Of a stretch of 22,401 bases of DNA, positions 17,501-22,401 are shown piece after piece. The notes under the pieces are model-generated. The model was not told the origin of the DNA. It searched no databases and saw only the letters and a program-made list of their open reading frames with translations. A program made the translations under genes and the position numbers. The first letter of the stretch is position 1, and every line of letters begins with the position of its first letter. Origin of the DNA: JAXFQS01 sp051892815 (GTDB lineage: Bacteria > Verrucomicrobiota > Kiritimatiellia > RFP12 > DVOR01); the NCBI GenBank assembly GCA_051892815.1, contig JBJFGP010000058.1:1-22401 (forward strand). Direction: 5' to 3'.

Positions 17501-18160
17501 TGCGCGAAGTTCCTTATACTTGTTGGCCTTACCAGCCTGCCGCTGCAAGGTACCTATCTGCCGTTTGACTTCCCGGATAACATCCGCCAGGCGCAGAAGG
17601 TTGGCATCGGTCTGCTCGATTTTGCGCAATGCGTCCTTGCGGTCGGCTTTAAACTTGGTGATTCCTGCCGCCTCTTCGAACACGGCGCGACGATCTTCCG
17701 GTCGGGAGGAAAGAATGGCATCGATCTGTCCTTGGGCCATGACGGAGTAGGAAGTCGTGCCGATGCCGGTGCCCATGAATAGGCGCTGAATGTCCTTGAG
17801 GCGGGCAGGTTGCTTGTTGATGAAGTACTGCCCTTCGCCGGTCCGGAAGACACGACGAGTGACGGTGACTTCGTCGTATTCGGTGTTCAGGACGCCTTCG
17901 CAACCGGCGAAAGTAATGCTGACCTCGGCCATGCCCAAGGGTTTGCGCGAGTCGGTTCCATTGAAAACGACCTCGTGCATTTTGCCGCACCGAAGGGCCG
18001 TGGGGCGCTGTTCGCCGAGCACCCAACGGATCGCATCGGAAACATTGCTTTTGCCGCAGCCGTTGGGTCCTACGATTGCAATCATACCAGGCTCAAAGTC
18101 GAGCCTGGTGCGGTCGGCGAAACTCTTGAAGCCTGTGACTTCGAGGGACTTGAGGTACAT
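14567..18160 (-). CDS. smc: Chromosome segregation protein SMC
   Basis: A 1197-residue SMC ATPase, the usual bacterial length. The N-terminal head begins MYLKSLEVTGFKSFADRT and carries Walker A GPNGCGKS (31-38) and the Q-loop region SVMAQGQID. Long coiled coils flank a hinge-like segment (about 510-660). The C-terminal head has signature LSGGE (1088-1092) and Walker B FCLLDELDAALDD. SMC dimers, with ScpA/ScpB kleisin, compact and help segregate the chromosome. The hinge is divergent: the glycine-rich G...GG dimer-interface motif near its end is not evident, only SGDGYAEVW. I took the ATG at 18160 because the family starts there, seven bases after the upstream stop. A weak ribosome site suggests coupling. 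ScpA and ScpB are not in the window. Confidence 0.96.
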   Translation of the reverse strand: MYLKSLEVTGFKSFADRTRLDFEPGMIAIVGPNGCGKSNVSDAIRWVLGEQRPTALRCGKMHEVVFNGTDSRKPLGMAEVSITFAGCEGVLNTEYDEVTVTRRVFRTGEGQYFINKQPARLKDIQRLFMGTGIGTTSYSVMAQGQIDAILSSRPEDRRAVFEEAAGITKFKADRKDALRKIEQTDANLLRLADVIREVKRQIGTLQRQAGKANKYKELRAALRGYDLFLARRAIRDLDQRLQVVRLAIQDLVAQIAEVQGIVTQSELASGEIHARIHAGEERIAVLSEQSAQADGQYARAGEIIRVNIQRIDEYRQWAKRDNEEIFQTQSQIDGLKLQQVSFAEQKLRLEDELSVAAAALDEAKSEFEATQKEIDSARATVQTARQQAMQCERDATALQNSLAQLEARQRDALLRKERLSVEREQLTASLASRQQLHDEADARFRTAREAVAAASAKLDVWLESQDSLVRELDSDRRQLASQESDAAARRAQIELLAEQESSQESNLAGNRLLVESPERLVVSLAAPLEPLAEAFDIPKELRLAAEVALRAWFDALLVRSPDEARGILGALSDRGKDAAARLVLLEGIPVPARVAYPLPRLADLVECRPQYRELRERLLGNICLAEELPTSLPNGLTVVTPKGLYLSGDGYAEVWMPDSQLSSPIARKIFVADSQAALAQLENSNKALAERVASGLTRLEELKAQIASARSELETLRHTAAQAEGAALSSAQELDRIDARLQTVESENSALGNETQDADRQREELRANLEETIASRNALFETAEQKQESLRALEDTYNEVSARLTEHRIRVSSMTQQKEHAAAQDELLAARIDELARTIEGRTRGISSYDESIRRLEDENATLEASLEPLKQESERVHAAIEEARAERLALARELERAESELAAQRKHFDDLRDNKGKAELDQTESNLRRQQILDRIRSDYSLDESTLMTEPDPEWENGQPLSVPQIQAKVDDLNAQIQALGPVNLVAIEEYKQYEERYAFLRAQETDLQESRARIMELIRKINAKTGEMFQNTFTQANANFEKMFTKLFNGGQAKLVLLQNAEDPLECGIDVIARPPGKRPQTISLLSGGERTMTAVSLLFAIFMIKPAPFCLLDELDAALDDSNIGRFVGALKDFLVHSQFLIITHNQYTIAGSDLVYGVTMQEKGVSKILSMRLQDVASTIPLKNSSRLAPETA

Positions 18161-18167
18161 CGAGCCG

Positions 18168-19790
18168 TCAGTTGGCGGGGAGCAAAGCGGTCTCGCGTTC
18201 AATCATCTTGCGCGTCTCGGCGTCCTTGGCCTGCTTGAGTGCGTTTGCGAAGAGTTCTCGGGCACGGGTGCGGGCTGTTTTTGCCTCTTCGTGCTTGCCG
18301 GCCTTGTCCAGGAGTTCGGCTATGCGTCGCTCGTTTTTGGCGAGGATTGCGTCTTTAGTATAGAGGATTCCGGTGGACGGGTCAACTGTTTCTTCGTCGC
18401 CGCTGGCTTTGAGGTATTCCATGAACTTGCGGAAGGCGGCGACGGCATCGAGCCAGCGGCCTTCTTTGATAGCCTGGTGGGCGCGGAGTTTGGCGACAAG
18501 GGAGTCAATCCAGGGCTGGTCTTTGCCCGGAATGCCGGTTTCAAGGAGTTTGAAGGAGAGCGGGTAGTCTTCGACGAGGAAGGAGCAGTCGAGGAGGGCA
18601 AGTTTCAAGGAGTCGTAGAAGAGGTGGTTGGGGGTGATGGCGGCATAAATCTTTTGCCCGACGGGAATGAAGCGCTTGAGGGGATCGGTCGCGGCGGCTT
18701 TGTTTTTGGTTTCGGCTTCCGTGGGCATGTAGTTGTAGATGTAGTGGCAGAAGATTTGGGCCGTGTCTTCAGTGGGGAGTCCGGCGTCAACCATCTTTTC
18801 GAGGGCGGGGGCGAGCGCGGCGCGATCTCGCGCATAGAGGATTTCGCACCAAACGGAGGTGATTTGGCGCAGGGAGTGGGGAAATTGCTTGGCAGGGGTG
18901 GTGAAGGCGAGGTCGGCGAGCATAGCCTCGAAGAGGGGGAGTTGGTTGGTCTTGCGGGCGGCCTCGAAAAGCACGCGCAGGGCGGAGTAGAACTGCGCAT
19001 CGGAGAGGATGGTGCGGCATTCGGGGATGAGGCGGATGAGCACGGGCCAGTCGGCTTTGAGGATATGGAGTCGAAGTTCGATTTCGCGCCGAAGGGCTGC
19101 AAAGGCGGGATCCTGGGCGGGCTTGAGGAGGTCGAGAAGTTGTTCGGCCGCCGCGCGATCGTTGTTGCAGACGGTCAGCAGGGCGGAGCGGAGAATTTTG
19201 ACGGCGGTCTCGGCCGGTGCATTGGCCAACAGGTGGGCGATGGTTTCGCAGCGCAACTTGGAGTCGTGGAGGGCGTTGGCGTCGGCGAGAAGCCAGCGAT
19301 CGAGTTCAATGTCGAACTCCGGGGCGGGAATGACCTTCTTTTCGCGGAGGTCGCGGCACCATTTGACATCTTCTGCAGGGGCTTCTACAAGGAGGTCGTG
19401 CACGGCGCCGACTGCGGCTTGCATATCCAAGGGGGGCTCGGCGGCTCCGGGGCGGTCATACCCCTGGGCATGGGCGTGGAGGATGAGCGCGCGGGCGTTA
19501 TCGGCCAAACGGCGGGAGGTAAAGAAGCGCAGGGCATGCCCGAAGAGAACGCCAGGGGCCCGGTGCAGGTGTTTCTCCAGAAGTTCCTTTTCGATGTAGT
19601 GGACGACCTGGTCACGGCGGGTCGGCTCCTCGTAGGCGATGGAGAGGTCGTCGAAGGCTTTTTCGACCTTTGCGGCAAAGTCGGCCCGGTTGCGCTCGGT
19701 GATGCGCGTGTGATGGCGGAGTTGGTAGACCAGTGCGCAGCAAAGGGCCACGAACAGGGCGGAGAGAAGAATGGAATTGCGCAGTCTCAT
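18168..19790 (-). CDS. Membrane-anchored helical-repeat (TPR-like) protein of unknown function
   Basis: I do not recognise a family. The 540-residue protein has a short basic N-terminus and one hydrophobic helix (about 6-23), then a long alpha-helical domain rich in Ala, Leu, Glu and Arg. The arrangement predicts an N-in anchor or uncleaved signal, with the bulk in the periplasm. Toward the C-terminus, KEGRWLDAVAAFRKFMEYL and DKAGKHEEAKTARTRAREL resemble tetratricopeptide repeats, so it may be a scaffold. GAGGAA about six bases before the ATG at 19790 and a promoter at 19875-19903 support this start. It is the first gene of the operon and ends seven bases before smc. A role with SMC is inference from position only. 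Confidence 0.8.
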   Translation of the reverse strand: MRLRNSILLSALFVALCCALVYQLRHHTRITERNRADFAAKVEKAFDDLSIAYEEPTRRDQVVHYIEKELLEKHLHRAPGVLFGHALRFFTSRRLADNARALILHAHAQGYDRPGAAEPPLDMQAAVGAVHDLLVEAPAEDVKWCRDLREKKVIPAPEFDIELDRWLLADANALHDSKLRCETIAHLLANAPAETAVKILRSALLTVCNNDRAAAEQLLDLLKPAQDPAFAALRREIELRLHILKADWPVLIRLIPECRTILSDAQFYSALRVLFEAARKTNQLPLFEAMLADLAFTTPAKQFPHSLRQITSVWCEILYARDRAALAPALEKMVDAGLPTEDTAQIFCHYIYNYMPTEAETKNKAAATDPLKRFIPVGQKIYAAITPNHLFYDSLKLALLDCSFLVEDYPLSFKLLETGIPGKDQPWIDSLVAKLRAHQAIKEGRWLDAVAAFRKFMEYLKASGDEETVDPSTGILYTKDAILAKNERRIAELLDKAGKHEEAKTARTRARELFANALKQAKDAETRKMIERETALLPAN

Positions 19791-19874
19791 AGCGAGTTCC
19801 TCGTTGAAAAGGCGACCGGCACGGGGGCGGAGGCATCGGTTCGCCGGCGGACCGCCCAAGTGCAATACCCTTCT

Positions 19875-19903
19875 ATCATAACACACTTCCGCGCCCAAGA
19901 CAA
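19875..19903 (-). promoter_or_regulatory. Promoter of the helical-repeat protein/SMC/efflux operon
   Basis: TTGTCT (19898-19903) and TATGAT (19875-19880), spaced 17 bases on the minus strand, give a predicted start near 19868 and a leader of roughly 78 nt. It is divergent from the thioredoxin promoter at 20081-20109. Confidence 0.55.
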
Positions 19904-19943
19904 TCCCGAAAACATCGGAAGGCGAAGGGTTTGCGCGGCCGTG

Positions 19944-19980
19944 AAGGTGCCTATCTACTGGGGCACAAGGTTGGCACCTT
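19944..19980. repeat. Inverted repeat in the divergent intergenic region
   Basis: AAGGTGCC (19944-19951) and GGCACCTT (19973-19980) form a perfect 8-base inverted repeat with 21 bases between. The second arm is part of AGGTTGGCAC, which recurs as AGGGTTGGCAC at 19990-20000. The layout resembles small palindromic intergenic elements, but a single locus cannot prove this. The rest of 19904..20080 holds no recognisable gene. Confidence 0.5.
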
Positions 19981-20080
19981 CCCCTGTAAAGGGTTGGCAC
20001 GAGCGGGGGACAGTCGTATACACGAACCGTTTCAGGAGGTTCCCAACTCAAGATGCCCTCCGAAAGTGGAGCGGTTTTGC

Positions 20081-20109
20081 TCGACATGGCGCCTATAATA
20101 AGGTATGAT
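20081..20109 (+). promoter_or_regulatory. Promoter of the thioredoxin/alaS unit
   Basis: TCGACA (20081-20086) and TATGAT (20104-20109) with a 17-base spacer predict a start near 20116 and a short leader of about 21 nt. A perfect TATAAT at 20094-20099 is an alternative -10, but it has no -35 at proper spacing. Confidence 0.55.
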
Positions 20110-20124
20110 ACTTGGCGCTCAAGC

Positions 20125-20132
20125 AAGGAGGT
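20125..20132 (+). promoter_or_regulatory. Consensus ribosome binding site for thioredoxin
   Basis: AAGGAGGT, a full anti-16S match, stands four bases before the ATG at 20137 and excludes the longer frame that opens at 20053. Confidence 0.85.
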
Positions 20133-20136
20133 GCCT

Positions 20137-20454
20137 ATGGCCATCGAAGAACTGACTGCTGAAACATTCCCGTCCGCAACCGCTTCGGGACTGGTGCTGG
20201 TCGATTTCCACGCGACCTGGTGCGGCCCGTGCAAGATGCAAGGGCCCGTGCTCGAAACGCTCGCACCCGCTTACGAGGGGCGCGTGCGCTTCGTCAAGGC
20301 CGACGTCGACCAGCTGCGCGAAGCCGCCATCCAATACGGCGTGCGCAGCGTACCGACCCTCGTCCTGCTCCGGGACGGACAGACGGTCGAGACCCTCATC
20401 GGCTATCAGACCGCCCCCGCCCTCCAGCGCGTCCTCGACGCCGCCCTCGCCTAG
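20137..20454 (+). CDS. trxA: Thioredoxin
   Basis: A 105-residue single-domain thioredoxin with the usual active site FHATWCGPCKM (Cys29, Cys32) and cis-proline in RSVPTLVLL. There is no signal peptide, so it is cytosolic, reducing disulfides in client enzymes with electrons from thioredoxin reductase (not in the window). The length is standard. The start is fixed by a consensus ribosome site immediately upstream. alaS begins 36 bases after its stop in the same direction, so they are probably cotranscribed. It faces away from the SMC operon across a divergent intergenic region. Confidence 0.95.
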   Translation: MAIEELTAETFPSATASGLVLVDFHATWCGPCKMQGPVLETLAPAYEGRVRFVKADVDQLREAAIQYGVRSVPTLVLLRDGQTVETLIGYQTAPALQRVLDAALA

Positions 20455-20490
20455 AGCGCAAACTTTCCACAACAGAAACCACCCCAACCC

Positions 20491-22278
20491 ATGACTGCCG
20501 CCGAACTCCGCAAACGCTACCTCGACTTCTTCCAATCCAAAGGCCACACCGTCATCTCCGGCGCCTCGCTTATCCCCGAGAACGACCCGACCGTGCTCTT
20601 CACCACCGCCGGAATGCACCCACTCGTGCCCTACCTGCTCGGCGAAAAACACCCCGCAGGCACACGACTGACCGATGTCCAAAAGTGCATCCGGACCGGC
20701 GATATTGACGCCGTCGGCGACGATTGCCACCTCACCTTCTTCGAGATGCTCGGCAACTGGTCACTCGGCGACTACTTCAAGAAAGAAGCCATCAGCTGGT
20801 CCTACGAATTCCTCACCCAAGTCCTCGGATTCGACCCCGACCGCCTCAGCGTCACCGTCTTCGCAGGCGATGCAGACGCCCCCCGAGACGACGAGGCAAT
20901 CGCCTGCTGGAAAGCCTGCGGCATCCCCGAATCGCGCATCCATCCCCTCCCCAAAGACGATAACTGGTGGGGTCCAGCCGGCACTACCGGCCCCTGCGGC
21001 CCAGACAGCGAAATGTTCATCGACACCGGCAAAGAACCCTGCGGCCCCAACTGCAGACCCGGATGCCACTGCGGCAAATACCTCGAGATCTGGAACGATG
21101 TATTCATGCAGTACAACAAGACCGCAGACGGCCGCTACGAACCCCTCAAACAGCACAACGTCGACACCGGAATGGGCGTCGAACGAACCATCTGCATGCT
21201 CCAAGGGCGAAAAACCGTCTACGAGACCGAACTCTTTGCCCCGCTCATGGCGAAAATAGCCGAACTCTCCACGCTCACCCTTCCAGAGCCCGAACAGATT
21301 CGCGCCAGCCGCATCATTGCCGACCACATCCGTAGCGCCGTCTTTATCCTCGGCGATCCAAAGGGAGGCGTAAAACCTGGAAACATTGGTGCCAACTATG
21401 TCCTCCGACGCTTGATTCGCCGCACCGTCCGCTACGCCAAACTCCTCGGCATTCCGACTGGCTATACCCAGCCCCTCGCCCAAACCGTCATCGACACCTA
21501 TGCCGATGTCTACCCTGAACTCCTGGCTAAGCACGACGAGATTCTCAACGACCTTGCCACCGAGGAAAACCGCTTCGAGAAAACCCTCCACGCAGGGCAG
21601 AACGAGTTCGCAAAGGTCGCGACCGCGCTCAAGAACCACGGGCAGACAACCCTCTCGGGGCGGACAGTCTTCAAACTCTACGATACCTATGGCTTCCCGC
21701 TGGAGATGACTCAAGAACTGGCCGAGGAGCAAGGGCTCCAGGTCGATGTCCAAGGCTTTGACGAGGCGTTCAAGAAACATCAGGAACTTTCCAAGACTCT
21801 CAGTGCTGGGGCATTCAAGGCTGGGCTTGTCGACAATAGCCACGCAACCACCCTTCTGCATACGGCCACGCATTTGCTCCATGCGGCCCTGCGCCATGTA
21901 TTGGGACCGGAGGCTGTCCAGAAAGGGTCCAATATCACTCCAGAGCGGCTTCGGTTCGATTTCGCGCACAACGGCAAACTTACGCCTGAGCAGATCAAAG
22001 CGGTTGAGGATTATGTCAACGATGCTATTGCAAAGGCTATCCCCGTTGAACTCCAAACTATGACCTTGGAGGAAGCCAAGGCGCAAGGGGCGACCGCGCT
22101 TTTCTCGGCCAAATATGGTGAGATGGTCAAGGTCTACACCATTGGCGGGGTCTCGAAGGAAGTCTGTTGCGGTCCGCACGCGGGCAATACTTCGGAATTG
22201 GTTCACTTCCATATCAAGAAGGAAGAGGCCAGTTCCGCAGGAGTCCGACGGATCAAGGCTGTCATCGACGCCAAGTAG
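20491..22278 (+). CDS. alaS: Alanyl-tRNA synthetase, compact form
   Basis: A 595-residue AlaRS, far shorter than the usual 850-880. The class II aminoacylation domain is intact: LTDVQKCIRTGDIDAVG and LTFFEMLGNWSLGDYF (motif 2 region), GTTGPCGPDSEMFIDTG, and motif 3 in VDTGMGVERT. A cysteine cluster CGPNCRPGCHCGK (184-196) may bind zinc. The tRNA-recognition part is followed directly by the editing core, HTATH (457-461) and CCGPH (559-563; normally CGGTH). The beta-barrel normally before HxxxH (with ESGGQ) is absent, and the protein stops at GVRRIKAVIDAK, before the oligomerisation/C-Ala region. The start fits the family, but no Shine-Dalgarno is visible. The stop is followed by a terminator, so the gene is not cut. 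Confidence 0.96.
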   Translation: MTAAELRKRYLDFFQSKGHTVISGASLIPENDPTVLFTTAGMHPLVPYLLGEKHPAGTRLTDVQKCIRTGDIDAVGDDCHLTFFEMLGNWSLGDYFKKEAISWSYEFLTQVLGFDPDRLSVTVFAGDADAPRDDEAIACWKACGIPESRIHPLPKDDNWWGPAGTTGPCGPDSEMFIDTGKEPCGPNCRPGCHCGKYLEIWNDVFMQYNKTADGRYEPLKQHNVDTGMGVERTICMLQGRKTVYETELFAPLMAKIAELSTLTLPEPEQIRASRIIADHIRSAVFILGDPKGGVKPGNIGANYVLRRLIRRTVRYAKLLGIPTGYTQPLAQTVIDTYADVYPELLAKHDEILNDLATEENRFEKTLHAGQNEFAKVATALKNHGQTTLSGRTVFKLYDTYGFPLEMTQELAEEQGLQVDVQGFDEAFKKHQELSKTLSAGAFKAGLVDNSHATTLLHTATHLLHAALRHVLGPEAVQKGSNITPERLRFDFAHNGKLTPEQIKAVEDYVNDAIAKAIPVELQTMTLEEAKAQGATALFSAKYGEMVKVYTIGGVSKEVCCGPHAGNTSELVHFHIKKEEASSAGVRRIKAVIDAK

Positions 22279-22287
22279 TTTCTATCC

Positions 22288-22322
22288 AGGCCGGAGTTCT
22301 GCAACCGCGACTCCGGCCTTTT
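22288..22322 (+). terminator. Rho-independent terminator after alaS
   Basis: AGGCCGGAGT (22288-22297) and ACTCCGGCCT (22310-22319) form a perfect 10-pair stem with a 12-base loop, followed by TTTTCCTT. It lies nine bases beyond the alaS stop. Confidence 0.92.
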
Positions 22323-22341
22323 CCTTGCCAGGAGCCCCTTT

Positions 22342-22401
22342 ATGACCAGTCTACTTTCTCTCGCCGTGCTTGCGGTCTTTTTCGTCCTTTTGCTGGGAAT
22401 T
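22342..22401 (+). CDS. Start of a membrane or exported protein, cut by the window end
   Basis: Only 20 codons are seen: MTSLLSLAVLAVFFVLLLGI, a single hydrophobic helix. AGGAG about eight bases upstream of the ATG supports a real start. It could be a membrane-protein first helix or a signal anchor. Too little is present to name a family. Confidence 0.6.
   Translation, partial: MTSLLSLAVLAVFFVLLLGI

Noticed and set aside
17790..20108. A 772-codon open frame on the plus strand
   Set aside because: It lies antisense to the start of smc and the whole helical-repeat gene, has no recognisable domain, and its composition reflects the reverse of the real genes.
19791..20234. Longer N-terminus of the helical-repeat protein
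   Set aside because: It would overlap the divergent thioredoxin start and the promoters; the ATG at 19790 has a ribosome site followed by a membrane helix.
20761..22212. A 483-codon open frame on the minus strand
   Set aside because: Entirely antisense to alaS, which has clear motifs along its length.

Overview
The window reads as ordinary chromosome from a member of the PVC superphylum, most likely Kiritimatiellota or a close Verrucomicrobiota relative. The strongest marker is a 51-residue basic protein at 8759..8914 that matches the PVC-conserved 'small basic protein' pattern. A CE15-type polysaccharide esterase and an exopolysaccharide locus fit a gut or rumen fibre-associated relative, but that habitat is inference. 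Most genes lie on the minus strand; only the last three (thioredoxin, alaS and a cut-off gene) are on the plus strand.

Left part (about 1..5150, minus strand): a cell-surface polysaccharide operon. It runs from a promoter near 5144 through a GT2 glycosyltransferase, a MenD-like thiamine-diphosphate enzyme, a short-chain dehydrogenase and a Wzx-type flippase. The last three are tightly coupled (4-bp overlap, then 1-bp gap). The DNA is visibly richer in A/T than the rest, as is common for exchanged surface-sugar loci. The MenD-like/SDR pair probably makes or modifies an unusual sugar or acyl group, the glycosyltransferase adds a sugar, and the flippase exports the lipid-linked product.

Middle (5184..9030, minus strand): a solitary DUF2130 protein with a zinc ribbon, coiled coil and PD-(D/E)XK-like core, with its own promoter and terminator; a CE15 glucuronoyl-esterase-like secreted protein whose promoter lies so close to its ATG that the mRNA is probably leaderless; then a compact unit of PVC small basic protein plus tRNA-Ala(GGC), closed by a strong terminator.

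Right-centre (9031..19790, minus strand): a long apparent operon of membrane-anchored helical-repeat protein, SMC, TSCPD protein, TolC-like outer-membrane protein, MacA-like adaptor, MacB-type ATPase and FtsX-type permease. The last four form a complete tripartite ABC efflux or export pump. Its link to the chromosome-condensation protein SMC is positional only.

Right end (20081..22401, plus strand): thioredoxin and a strikingly compact alanyl-tRNA synthetase (595 residues), a strong terminator, and the first 20 codons of a membrane protein. The window therefore holds both tRNA-Ala(GGC) with its G3:U70 identity pair and the reduced synthetase that should charge it.

No CRISPR array, insertion sequence, rRNA or phage gene was seen.
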